This document shows positions 16,845 through 25,479 of a stretch of DNA of 64,000 nt, in pieces. Where the stretch lies: contig NZ_AQUR01000079.1 in the NCBI RefSeq assembly GCF_000372525.1, positions 1 to 64,000 on the forward strand, in the 5' to 3' direction. A model generated the notes under the pieces. It saw only the letters and a program-made list of their open reading frames with translations, was not told where the DNA came from and ran no database searches. Position 1 is the first letter of the stretch. The number at the start of each line of letters is the position of its first letter. This DNA comes from Cupriavidus neocaledonicus (GTDB lineage Bacteria; Pseudomonadota; Gammaproteobacteria; Burkholderiales; Burkholderiaceae). The position numbers and the translations under genes are program-made.

Positions 16845-18304
16845 GGCCGCGTCGCGCCTGGGTGGCATGCCTGTGCGCATGCCTGAGTGCGTGCACGACG
16901 GTGGGACCGGACTATCGCGTGCCCGATCACGCGGCGGTGCGCGGGGCCGCTGCCAATGGGCCGTTGCAAGAAGGGCAGGCACCGGCCGTGGCGATCGCAG
17001 CCGTGCCCGACGACTGGTGGCGCCTCTATGACGACGAACGGCTCGACCGGCTCGTGACCAAGGCCCTGGCGGCCAATACCGACCTCCGCGCCGCCAGCGC
17101 CAACCTGCGTCGCGCGCTGGCGCTGCTGCACGAAGTGGAAGCCGAAAACCTGCCGCAGGGCAGCGCCGGCGCCGGCGTGTCGCGCGCGCAGCTGTCGGGT
17201 GAAAGCTATTTGCAGCAGGCCCAGCCGCCGGTGTTCAACCTGGGCGACCTGGGCCTGGGCGCGTCCTACCTGGTCGATGTCTTCGGCAAGCTGGCGCGCG
17301 CCGACGAGGCCGCGCTTGCCGGTGCCCAGGCCAGCGAGGCGACGCTGGACATGGTGCGCGTCACCGTCGCCGCACAGACCGTGCGCGCCTACGTGCAAGG
17401 TTGCGCCGCCACGCATGACCTGCACGCCGCCTCGCAGCAGCTGGCGGTGCAGCAGCGCACGCTGGATGCCATCCGCCGCCTGCTCGCCGCGGGCCGCGTC
17501 GGGCCCGCCGAGTTGGCGCGCGAAGATGCCCGCAGCGAAGCGCTGCGCGCGGCGCTGCCGCCGCTGCAAGCCGCACGCAGCGCCGCGCGCTATCGGCTGG
17601 CGCTGTTGCTGGGCCTGGCGCCGGCGGCGCTGGCGGAGGCCGAGGTGGCTTGCGATGCCGAGCCCGTGCTGCGCGCGCCGTTGCCGGTCGGCGATGGCGC
17701 CGCGCTGCTGCGCCGGCGCCCCGATGTCCGCCAGGCCGAACGCGAGCTCGCCGCCGCCACCGCGCGCATCGGCGTGGCCACGGCCGACCTGTATCCGTCG
17801 ATCCGCATCGGCGCCAGCGCCGGACTGACCGGCGTGCTGAGCCACCTTGGCAGCGGACCCACGGCGCGCTGGAGCGTGGGGCCGCTGCTGAGCTGGACCT
17901 GGCCGACCAATGGCGTGCGGCACCGCATACATGGACTGGAAGCCGCCGCGGATGCCGCGCTGGCGCGCTTCGACGGCGTGGTGCTGCGCGCGCTGCAGGA
18001 GACCGAGACCGCGCTGTCGGCCTACACGCATGAGCTGGAACGCCACGCGGCCCTGCATGCCGCCAGCGAGCACGCCGCGCTAGCTGCGCGGCAGCAGCGC
18101 CGGCTCTGGGAGGCGGGGCGCCTGCCTTATCTCGCGCAGCTCGATGCCGAGCGCGACCTCGCCGCCGCGCAGGCCGCGCTGGCGGCCTCCGCGGGCCGGG
18201 TTGCCGCGCGCCAGGTCGACCTGTTCCTGGCCCTCGGCGGCGGATGGCAGAGCGCGCGCAGGCAGGCCGCGGTCCCGCGCAAGGGCGATGAAAAAAACGA
18301 CTGA
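16841..18304 (+). CDS. NodT/OprM-family outer-membrane efflux lipoprotein
   Basis: 487 residues from the GTG at 16841, which overlaps the TGA of the adaptor gene. Lipobox in ACLSACTTVGPDYRVP. Two outer-membrane-efflux repeats: first with WWRLYDDERLDRLVTKALAANTDL, second with LLRRRPDVRQAERELAAATARIGVATADLYPSI. It provides the TolC-like exit duct for the exporter. Its last residues are Lys/Asp rich and follow the usual domain end. Confidence 0.92.
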   Translation: MRPRRAWVACLCACLSACTTVGPDYRVPDHAAVRGAAANGPLQEGQAPAVAIAAVPDDWWRLYDDERLDRLVTKALAANTDLRAASANLRRALALLHEVEAENLPQGSAGAGVSRAQLSGESYLQQAQPPVFNLGDLGLGASYLVDVFGKLARADEAALAGAQASEATLDMVRVTVAAQTVRAYVQGCAATHDLHAASQQLAVQQRTLDAIRRLLAAGRVGPAELAREDARSEALRAALPPLQAARSAARYRLALLLGLAPAALAEAEVACDAEPVLRAPLPVGDGAALLRRRPDVRQAERELAAATARIGVATADLYPSIRIGASAGLTGVLSHLGSGPTARWSVGPLLSWTWPTNGVRHRIHGLEAAADAALARFDGVVLRALQETETALSAYTHELERHAALHAASEHAALAARQQRRLWEAGRLPYLAQLDAERDLAAAQAALAASAGRVAARQVDLFLALGGGWQSARRQAAVPRKGDEKND

Positions 18305-18486
18305 ATCCTGGACAGTTAAATCATCACAGGAATAGGCCAGGGTGACTACACTTCGTCCCGTGCCGCGCCAGACACCCGGGCGCGGCACCGCCCAAAAGGC
18401 GAATCCGGACGGCGCAGGCGGCAAACCCGCCAGGCTTGCGCGGCCCATTGCGGGCCAATCGTTCCCCACCCCAAAAAACAGCACAC

Positions 18487-18828
18487 ATGCATAAAAACGC
18501 TCTCAAAGCCCTTCTTGCCACGTCCCTCTCGCTCGCAGCAATCAGCGCCGCCACTGCCGTCATGGCACAAGGCCTGAACGATCGCGGCGTTGCCGCTGAC
18601 CGCTACGGCTACGCCCTGCACAATGGCAAGCGCGATCCGTTCACCGACGGCGCGCGTGTCAACGACCAGCGCGACCCCTTCACCGATGGCGCGCGCGTCA
18701 ATGACAAGCGTGATCCGTTCACCGACGGTGCCAACCGCGCCGCCGGCCTGGAAGTTGCGGGCATGGACCGCAGCGGTGTCTCCGCGGCGCCGGCCCATCG
18801 CGGCACGCGCGCTGCCGCCGCGGCCTGA
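18487..18828 (+). CDS. Small secreted protein with tandem DPFTDGA repeats
   Basis: 113 residues. Signal peptide (about 1 to 28, ending AVMAQ). Three tandem 13-residue units centred on RDPFTDGAR lie at roughly 47 to 85, with DNA sequences that differ at synonymous positions, implying selection on the protein. An Ala-rich tail follows. The minus-strand gene at 56000 to 56371 encodes another secreted protein built on the related unit PYTDGAK or PYSEGAK. Function unknown. Confidence 0.75.
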   Translation: MHKNALKALLATSLSLAAISAATAVMAQGLNDRGVAADRYGYALHNGKRDPFTDGARVNDQRDPFTDGARVNDKRDPFTDGANRAAGLEVAGMDRSGVSAAPAHRGTRAAAAA

Positions 18829-18952
18829 TCTGGCGGCGACACCACGCTGCGTGCTAGGGATGCGCGCGCTCCGGTGCTAGATTGAGAAGGCGTGCCGCCG
18901 CCCGGCGTCGGCGCGCCTGACAAGCCACCCCACCAGACGCGAGGAGCCGCGC

Positions 18953-19288
18953 ATGTCCCTTCCCCATCTTGCTTCCGGACAGATCGCCAGCGTGCTGCCC
19001 CTGGGCGTGCGGCTGGACCAGACCGCCACCCAGGCCCTGTTCAAGGAAGGTCCCCTCGAAGTCATGCGGCTGGTGCTGAAGGCCGGCAAGCATGTGCCCC
19101 CGCATGCGGTGGACGGGCCCATGACCGTGCAATGCCTGGAGGGTGAGGTGCGCGTACGCGTGGACGGCTCCGAACGCCAGCTGCGCCAGGGCGACCTGCT
19201 GTACCTTGGGCCCTGCGTGCGCTATGACGTGACGGCGGTGTCGGATGCCTCGGTGCTGGTGACGATGGTGTTGCCGGGCAGCCTGTGA
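18953..19288 (+). CDS. Cupin-domain protein
   Basis: 111 residues forming one small beta-barrel cupin: GPLEVMRLVLKAGKHVPPHAVDGPMTVQCLEGEVRVRVDGSERQL region with a metal-binding His pair replaced in part (HVPPHAVDGPMT). A GAGGAGCC site precedes the ATG. Stand-alone cupins of this size often bind a metal or act in stress or sugar metabolism; no specific role is apparent. Convergent with the LysR gene, ending 8 bp before it. Confidence 0.8.
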   Translation: MSLPHLASGQIASVLPLGVRLDQTATQALFKEGPLEVMRLVLKAGKHVPPHAVDGPMTVQCLEGEVRVRVDGSERQLRQGDLLYLGPCVRYDVTAVSDASVLVTMVLPGSL

Positions 19289-19295
19289 TCCTTCC

Positions 19296-20180
19296 CTAAG
19301 CCCCGCGCGGCTGCCAGCGCGCGCTTGCCGCGACGAAGGCGTCGATCAGCGCCGCGACCGGCGCGCGGCGCAGCGCCGCTTCACGCACCAGCACGCCCAC
19401 CTCGCGATAGAGCGGCCCGCCCGGCAGCGGCACCTGCACCACGCCGGCCGCCTCGCGCAGCGGCACCAGTTCGGCCGGAATGATGGCGCAGCCCAGGCCC
19501 GCCGCCACCATCTGCAGGATCACCGCCGGCTCGTCCAGTTCCATCCCTTCCCTGACCCAGAGCCGCTGCCGCTTCAGGTAGCGGTCCACCAGCTGGCCGC
19601 CGGTGCTGTGGCGGTTGTAGCGGATAAACGGCAACGCCTCCAGCAGCGCGCGCAGTTCCTGCGGCGAGCCCGCCGGCCCGATGCCGACGAAGCGCTCGCG
19701 CACCAGCGGCACCCACTTCAGGTCCGGCGGCAAACCCAGGCGCGGCCGGATCAGCACGGCCACGTCGAGCTCGCGCGCATCGACCTGCGTCAGCAGCTGG
19801 GTCGACATGCCGGGCACCACGTTGACATGCGAGTCGGGGAAGCGCTGGCGGAAGTGCCGCATCGCCTCGGCCAGCAAGGTGGCCTGCACCGTCGACACCG
19901 CGCCCAGCTCGACTGGCGCCGCCTCGGCATGCGGGCCGGCGCGGTCCTTCATCGCGGCATAGAGCTCGACAAAGCGCCGCGCCTCGGGCAGCAAGCGGTG
20001 TCCGGCTTCGCTGAGCGCGACCGACTTGCCGGTGCGCTCGAACAGGCGGCAGTCCAGGTCTTCCTCGAGGCGCCGGATCTGCGTGCTGACGGCCGACTGG
20101 GTCAGCGCCAGGCGCGCCGCCGCGGCGGAAAACGATCCGGTTTCGGCAGCCGTCAGGAAGGTCTGGAAATAGCGGATCAT
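19296..20180 (-). CDS. LysR-family transcriptional regulator
   Basis: 294 residues. HTH at 1 to 60 (YFQTFLTAAETGSFSAAAARLALTQSAVSTQIRRLEEDL) and a standard co-inducer domain (GAVSTVQATLLAEAMRHFRQRFPDSHVNVVPG). Divergent from the VOC-protein gene at 20305, which it probably regulates along with itself. Confidence 0.9.
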   Translation of the reverse strand: MIRYFQTFLTAAETGSFSAAAARLALTQSAVSTQIRRLEEDLDCRLFERTGKSVALSEAGHRLLPEARRFVELYAAMKDRAGPHAEAAPVELGAVSTVQATLLAEAMRHFRQRFPDSHVNVVPGMSTQLLTQVDARELDVAVLIRPRLGLPPDLKWVPLVRERFVGIGPAGSPQELRALLEALPFIRYNRHSTGGQLVDRYLKRQRLWVREGMELDEPAVILQMVAAGLGCAIIPAELVPLREAAGVVQVPLPGGPLYREVGVLVREAALRRAPVAALIDAFVAASARWQPRGA

Positions 20181-20219
20181 CTATCGAAATCTTTGATGCT
20201 CAGGCCAAAAATGATTCGC

Positions 20220-20248
20220 TTCATATTACGGGTTGCGCTGACTACAAT
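20220..20248 (+). promoter_or_regulatory. Candidate sigma-70 promoter for the VOC gene
   Basis: TTCATA (20220 to 20225), a 17-bp spacer and TACAAT (20243 to 20248) give a plausible promoter about 57 bp before the ATG at 20305, in the divergent LysR/VOC region. Confidence 0.4.
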
Positions 20249-20304
20249 CAACCGGCAGGCCGATCCCCGGCCGGTCAGAACCTTTCCCTCCCAAAGCAAG
20301 CCCC

Positions 20305-20736
20305 ATGAGCACGACTTCGACGATCCCCTTGTTCCATCTGGCGTTTCCCGTGCGCGACCTGGCCGAGGCGCGCAGTTTTTATGGCGAACTGCTGGGCTGC
20401 CCGGAAGGCCGCAGTTCCGAAGCGTGGGTGGACTTCAATTTCTATGGCCACCAGGTGGTGGCGCACCTGTCGCCCGAGGAATGCGGCCATCGTGCCACCA
20501 GCGCCGTCGATGGCGACGACGTGCCGGTGCGCCATTTCGGCGCGATCCTGCCGATGGACCAGTGGGAGGCGCTGGCCGAACGCCTGCGCGCGGCCGGCAC
20601 CCGGTTCGTGATCGAGCCGCACGTGCGCTTCAAGGGCCAGGTCGGCGAGCAGGCCACCATGTTCTTCCTCGACCCGTCGGGCAACGCGCTCGAGTTCAAG
20701 GCCTTTGCCGACCTGAGCCAGGTGTTTGCCAGGTAG
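20305..20736 (+). CDS. VOC-family (glyoxalase-like) protein
   Basis: 143 residues: [22 protein letters not shown] is the first beta-alpha-beta module, and [15 protein letters not shown] is the second, with the metal-ligand Glu in LEFKAF. Vicinal-oxygen-chelate enzymes include glyoxalases, dioxygenases and resistance proteins; length and motifs do not resolve which. Divergent from a LysR gene. Confidence 0.88.
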   Translation: MSTTSTIPLFHLAFPVRDLAEARSFYGELLGCPEGRSSEAWVDFNFYGHQVVAHLSPEECGHRATSAVDGDDVPVRHFGAILPMDQWEALAERLRAAGTRFVIEPHVRFKGQVGEQATMFFLDPSGNALEFKAFADLSQVFAR

Positions 20737-20754
20737 GCCGCCAGCGCGCGGGGT

Positions 20755-21078
20755 TCAGGCAATGCGGCGCATTGCCTCGCGGATCGGCTCGGCCTCGGTC
20801 GGGCGCACCAGCCTGGCCACTTCCTGGCCGTCGCGCAGGAATACCAGCGTCGGCCACAGCTTGATGCGGAACGACCGGCCCAGCGGGCGTCCGCTGCCGT
20901 CTTCGATCTTCAGGTGGCGCAGGTCCGGATGCACGGCAAAGGCCTCGGCCAGCGCCGGCTGGGCGCGCTGGCAGTAGCCGCACCACGGCGCGCCGAACTC
21001 CAGCACGGTGGCGCCGGACAGCGTGTCCACCTCGGTGCGGGTCGGCTCGGTGGCGGCATAGTATTGGGTCATCGGCAT
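20755..21078 (-). CDS. Thioredoxin-fold protein with CGYC active site
   Basis: 107 residues. FGAPWCGYCQRAQPALAEAF gives a CxxC active site (Cys33 and Cys36), and the cis-Pro region is LWPTLVFLRDG. No signal peptide, so cytoplasmic thiol-disulfide exchange is likely. GGAAAC lies before the ATG. Slightly shorter than classic thioredoxin with a divergent CGYC in place of CGPC. Confidence 0.88.
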   Translation of the reverse strand: MPMTQYYAATEPTRTEVDTLSGATVLEFGAPWCGYCQRAQPALAEAFAVHPDLRHLKIEDGSGRPLGRSFRIKLWPTLVFLRDGQEVARLVRPTEAEPIREAMRRIA

Positions 21079-21201
21079 GGTGTTTCCTTTCGGTTGGCGC
21101 GTGATGGTGTGCCTGCCAGATTCGTTCCAGGCCGGCGCGAGGCCGACCTGAGGCGGGCAACGGCAGCAGCATGCCGCATCCGCGGCGCCACCGTGTAATT
21201 T

Positions 21202-23526
21202 CTACGCCGCCGGCGCGATTTCCCACCACGATGGCAGCAGCGCTCGCACCTCGGCCGCCGCAAAGCGGTCATCGATCAGATACAGCACGCCCTGGTCCTG
21301 CTGCGTGCGAATCACCCGGCCTGCCGCCTGCACCACCTTGCGCAGCCCGGGATACAGGTAGGCATAGGCATAGCCCTGGCCGAACGCCTGCTCCATGCGC
21401 GCGCGAAACTGCTCGTTGACGGGGTTGAACTGGGGCAGCCCCAGCGTGGCGACGAAGGCGCCGATCAGGCGCTCGCCCGGCAGGTCGACGCCCTCGGCAA
21501 AGGCGCCGCCGAGCACCGCGAAGCCGATGCCCTCGCCTCCTGCCGCAAAGGCCTCCAGGAACGCCGCCTGCGCGGCTTCGTCCATGCCCCGCGCCTGGAC
21601 CCAATGCGGGATGTCCGGGTGCGATCCGGCGAAGCGGGCGACGGCCTGCTGCAGGTATTCGTGGCTGCTGAAGAAGGCCAGGTAGTTGCCCCGGCGCGCA
21701 CGGAACTGCTCCGCCATCAGCGCCACGATGGCCGGCAGCGACTGCTCGCGCCGTGCATAGCGGGTGGAGATGCGCGCGGCAATCCGCACCGAGAGCTGGT
21801 CAGCGCGGAACGGCGATGGCACTTGCACGCGCGCGCAATCCGCCGGCAGGCCCAGCGTGTCCAGGTAAAAGCCCGCGGGATCGAGGGTCGCGGAAAACAG
21901 CGTGACCGAATGCGCGGCTGCAAGCCGCGGGCGCAGGAACGGCGCCGGGATGACATTGCGCAGGCAAAGCCGGGCATGGTGGCCGCGGCGGCGCGGCGTG
22001 CGCTGGATGTCAAACAGCGAATGGACATCGAGCTGTTCGGCCAGGCGGGCGAAATGCAGCGCGTCGAAATAGAAGCGCTGCAGCGCCGGATCGTGCGCGC
22101 CAGGATGCTCGGTCATGTAGGCCAGCGCCGCCGCACAGCATTCGTCCAGCGCGCGGCGAAAGGTCGCGGGCACTTCCGGCAGGACCTCGTAGACATCGTC
22201 GCCCTGGCGCGCGAGCGCGCTCCACTGGCGCGCCAGCCGGGCCAGCGGCCGGGATAGCAGCGCCGGCGCGCCGCGGCGCAGCTCGCGCAGCGCTTGTGGA
22301 TCGAGCTCCGCCGTGTACATCGCGCGGCCGCGCTCGACCAGGTTGTGGGCCTCGTCCACCAGCACGCTGGCGCGCCAGCCATTGGCCACGGTCAGCGCAT
22401 ACAGCATCGCGCTGCGGTCGAAATAGTAGTTGTAGTCGGCCACCACCACGTCGCTCCAGCGCACCAGTTCCTGTGCCAGGTAGTAAGGGCAGATCGCATG
22501 TTCGCGTGCGAGGTCGCGCACCGCGGCGCGGTCGCGCACCGGCATGGCGCGCGCCGCTTCGCGCGCGGCCGGCAGGCGGTCATAGAAGCCGCGCGCCAGC
22601 GGACATGATTCGCCATGGCAGGCCAGGTCCGGATGCTCGCAAGCCTTGTCGCGCGCAGTCAGCTCGAGCACGCGCAGCGGCTGCGCGCCGTGGCCGCGCA
22701 AGGCTGCGGCGGCGTGCAGCGCCACCGCGCGCCCGGTCGAACGCGCCGACAGGAAGAACACCTTGTCGAGCCGCTGGCCCGGCATGGCCTTGAGCACCGG
22801 GAACAGCGTCCCGACCGACTTGCCGATGCCGGTGGGCGCCTGCGCCAGCAGGGGGCGGCCGGCGCGGTTGGCGTTGTAGACCGCCTGCGCCAGTTCGCGC
22901 TGGCCCGGGCGGAAGCCCTGGTGCGGAAACGTCAGCTGCGCCAGCGCGGCATCGCGCGCCTGCCGGTGCGCCAGTTCGGCCCGGGCCCAGTGCAGGAAGC
23001 GCTCGCAGGACTCGACAAAGAACGCCTCGAGCGCCGACGCGTCGAAATGCGCCACCACCGGGTGCTCGCGCTGACTGAGGATGTCGAAATAGACCACCGC
23101 GATCTCCAGCCCCGACAGCCCCAGCTTGCGGCACAACAGGCAGCCATAGATCCTGGCCTGCGCCCAGTGCAGGTGGCGGTGGTTGTCCGGCACGGCGGCG
23201 TCGCTGCGGACCGTCTTGATTTCCTCCAGCCGGTTGGCAGCGGGATCGTAACCATCGGCACGGCCGCGGACATGAAGCGGACCGAAATCCGCGGACAGCG
23301 CCACCTCCGCCTGATAGCCCGCGCCGCGTCGGCCGGTCACCACCCCATGGCCGGCCACCCCCTCCTGCGCCGACGGCGTCGGCACGAAACGCAGGTCGAG
23401 GTCGCCCGCCTTGGCGGTGAACTCGCACAGCGCTCGGACGGCGACGACGTACGCGGGCTGCGCGGGCGCGCTAGGCGATGCGGGCGTGGCAGGCGTGGCG
23501 GGAGGGGGCGCGATGACGGCGGACAC
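21202..23526 (-). CDS. PD-(D/E)XK nuclease fused to XPD/DinG-type Fe-S helicase
   Basis: About 774 residues from a GTG at 23526; longer starts exist but would place the SOS box inside the gene. Residues 60 to 160 look like a RecB/Cas4-type PD-(D/E)XK nuclease: Asp91 (GRADGYD), Glu102-x-Lys104 (EEIKT) and Gln123/Tyr127 (WAQARIY). The rest is a superfamily 2 XPD/DinG helicase: Walker A APTGIGKS (230 to 237), four Fe-S-cluster cysteines (296, 303, 308, 346), DEAH at 391 to 394, and helicase C-terminal motifs including AAGRVIRTQQDQG. Probably a DNA-repair nuclease-helicase. A CTGT-N8-ACAG box lies 22 bp upstream, implying LexA control. Confidence 0.85.
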   Translation of the reverse strand: MSAVIAPPPATPATPASPSAPAQPAYVVAVRALCEFTAKAGDLDLRFVPTPSAQEGVAGHGVVTGRRGAGYQAEVALSADFGPLHVRGRADGYDPAANRLEEIKTVRSDAAVPDNHRHLHWAQARIYGCLLCRKLGLSGLEIAVVYFDILSQREHPVVAHFDASALEAFFVESCERFLHWARAELAHRQARDAALAQLTFPHQGFRPGQRELAQAVYNANRAGRPLLAQAPTGIGKSVGTLFPVLKAMPGQRLDKVFFLSARSTGRAVALHAAAALRGHGAQPLRVLELTARDKACEHPDLACHGESCPLARGFYDRLPAAREAARAMPVRDRAAVRDLAREHAICPYYLAQELVRWSDVVVADYNYYFDRSAMLYALTVANGWRASVLVDEAHNLVERGRAMYTAELDPQALRELRRGAPALLSRPLARLARQWSALARQGDDVYEVLPEVPATFRRALDECCAAALAYMTEHPGAHDPALQRFYFDALHFARLAEQLDVHSLFDIQRTPRRRGHHARLCLRNVIPAPFLRPRLAAAHSVTLFSATLDPAGFYLDTLGLPADCARVQVPSPFRADQLSVRIAARISTRYARREQSLPAIVALMAEQFRARRGNYLAFFSSHEYLQQAVARFAGSHPDIPHWVQARGMDEAAQAAFLEAFAAGGEGIGFAVLGGAFAEGVDLPGERLIGAFVATLGLPQFNPVNEQFRARMEQAFGQGYAYAYLYPGLRKVVQAAGRVIRTQQDQGVLYLIDDRFAAAEVRALLPSWWEIAPAA

Positions 23527-23547
23527 AGGCAATGGGCACAGCGAAAA

Positions 23548-23563
23548 CTGTACAAATATACAG
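23548..23563. promoter_or_regulatory. LexA-type SOS box
   Basis: CTGTACAAATATACAG fits CTGT-N8-ACAG with an AT-rich centre, the canonical LexA site of gamma- and beta-proteobacteria. It lies just upstream of the nuclease-helicase gene on the minus strand, at promoter distance; E. coli dinG, a relative, is also LexA regulated. Confidence 0.75.
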
Positions 23564-23722
23564 TAGCCACCCGGCCGAAGAACGCCCTTGACGCGGAACG
23601 GCATAAAGAAAGAGCAAATCGTTATTTCCATGTGCCCCACGCGCCGCTCTATATTGTCCGGCTCGCAAGACAACGACAAGCCGGCTTCCTGCCCGGCAGC
23701 AAAAAATGACCGGAGCCCGACC

Positions 23723-25300
23723 TTGACCTGCGGCATCACCCTCGGCGACACCCTTACCTGGCCCGCGCGCAACCTGCCGCACAAGACCGCGCTGGTCAGC
23801 GGCATCGGCGCCGGGCGGCGCACGTGGAGCTATGCCCAGCTCCACGCCGAGGTCAACCGCCACGCGCATGCCTTGCAGTCGATCGGCATCGGCAAGGGCG
23901 ACGTGGTGGCGGCCTTCCTCTACAACACGCCGGCCTTCGTCTTTGCGCTGCTGGCCACGGCCCGCCTCGGCGCGGTATTCAACCCGGTCAACTACCGCCT
24001 GGCCGCGCAGGAGCTGGCCTATATCCTCAACGACGGCGGCGCCGCGGCGGTGCTGTTCGAACGGGAAGGCGCGGCCGTCGTCGAAAAGGCCGCCGGACTG
24101 GCGCCCGGCACCACGTTGCGCGTCTATGCCGACGCCGACCCGGCGCCGGCCTTCGCCACGCACCGCCTCGACACGCTGGCGGCGCACCAGCCTGACACGC
24201 CGCCGGCGGTGAGCCTCGACGAGAACGACCCCTGCATCCTGATGTACACCAGCGGCACCACCGGCCGGCCCAAGGGCGTCATGCACAGCCATCGCAGCAA
24301 ACTGCAGCACAACGCGATGATGCACCAGGCCATGATGCTGTCGCGCGAGGACGTGGGCCTGTCGATCGCGCCGCTGAACCACACCGCCGAGCTGCACACC
24401 AGTTTCCTGCCGCGGCTGCAGGTCGGCGCCACCCAGGTGCTGCAGCGACGCTTCGATGCGGGCGAGGCCTGGCAACTGGTCGAGGCCGAGGGCGTGACGC
24501 ATTTCTTCGCCGCGCCGACCATGGTCGGCATGCTGCTCGACCATCCGGACGCCGGCATTCGCGACCTGTCCTCGCTGCGTCTGGTGGAGTACGGCGGCGC
24601 GTCGATGGCGCCGCACCTGATCCGCGAATGGGACCGCAAGGTCGGCGCGGGGCTGGTGCAGGTCTACGGCACCACGGAAATGGGCCCGTGCATGTCGGTG
24701 CTCTACCCGCACGAACAACTGAGCCGCGCCGGCTCGGCCGGCCTGCCGGCGCTTGGCCACGAACTGGTGGTGGCGAGGCTGCGCGAGGACGGCGCCCCGA
24801 CCGACCCGGCGCAGCCTTGCGCACCGGGCGAAGTCGGCGAAGTGCTGGTGCGCGGCCCGTGCATGATGCAGGGCTACCTGAACCGCCCGGATGCCAACGC
24901 GCGCGCGCTGGCGCACGGCTGGTACCACACCGGCGACCTCGGCAGCGTGGATGCCGACGGCTACCTGTGGATCCGCGACCGGATCGACTACATGATCAAT
25001 TCCGGCGCCGAGAACGTCTATCCGCGCGAGGTCGAAGACGCCCTGATCGAACATCCCGGCGTGCTCGAAGTCGCGGTGCTGGGCGAGCCCGATCCCACCT
25101 GGGGCCAGGTGGTCGGCGCCTACGTGGTGTCGCGCGGCGAGGCGGCGCCGAGCGCGCAACAGCTCGATGCCTTCCTGCTGCAAGGCGACCGGCTCGCTGC
25201 CTACAAGCGCCCGCGCCGCTACCATTTCGTGGAAGCGCTGCCCAAGACCACCAGCGGCAAGATCCAGAAACACCTGCTGCGCGCGGGCGGCACCGCCTGA
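23723..25300 (+). CDS. Acyl-CoA synthetase (AMP-forming ligase)
   Basis: 525 residues if translation starts at the TTG at 23723, which has GGAG 7 nt upstream; the frame is open further upstream without homology. ANL-superfamily motifs: A3 YTSGTTGRPKGVMHSH, A5 VYGTTEMGP, A7 HTGDLGSVDADGYLWIRDR, A8 region with NVYPREVED and the catalytic Lys in TTSGKIQKH. It activates a carboxylate (fatty or aromatic acid) to its CoA thioester. Single gene, divergent from the SOS-controlled helicase. Confidence 0.9.
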   Translation: MTCGITLGDTLTWPARNLPHKTALVSGIGAGRRTWSYAQLHAEVNRHAHALQSIGIGKGDVVAAFLYNTPAFVFALLATARLGAVFNPVNYRLAAQELAYILNDGGAAAVLFEREGAAVVEKAAGLAPGTTLRVYADADPAPAFATHRLDTLAAHQPDTPPAVSLDENDPCILMYTSGTTGRPKGVMHSHRSKLQHNAMMHQAMMLSREDVGLSIAPLNHTAELHTSFLPRLQVGATQVLQRRFDAGEAWQLVEAEGVTHFFAAPTMVGMLLDHPDAGIRDLSSLRLVEYGGASMAPHLIREWDRKVGAGLVQVYGTTEMGPCMSVLYPHEQLSRAGSAGLPALGHELVVARLREDGAPTDPAQPCAPGEVGEVLVRGPCMMQGYLNRPDANARALAHGWYHTGDLGSVDADGYLWIRDRIDYMINSGAENVYPREVEDALIEHPGVLEVAVLGEPDPTWGQVVGAYVVSRGEAAPSAQQLDAFLLQGDRLAAYKRPRRYHFVEALPKTTSGKIQKHLLRAGGTA

Positions 25301-25479
25301 CCCCGCTTCAGGCCAGGCGCGCGTCGCCGCGGCCCACTGGGCATCGGGGGTTCGATGCGGACCAGGTAGCGCTTCAGCGGCAGGCCGGCCGTGCCCCGGG
25401 TGGACCAGCGTTTTCAGGCATGCCAGCCTGATTCCAATAGGGCTCGTGCCGCGCCCTGGCCTGGCAAGCGCCGGCTTGC

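Noticed and set aside
18627-18736. Short tandem DNA repeats resembling a CRISPR array
   Set aside because: Repeats are in frame, contiguous, differ at synonymous positions and encode DPFTDGA units; no spacers.
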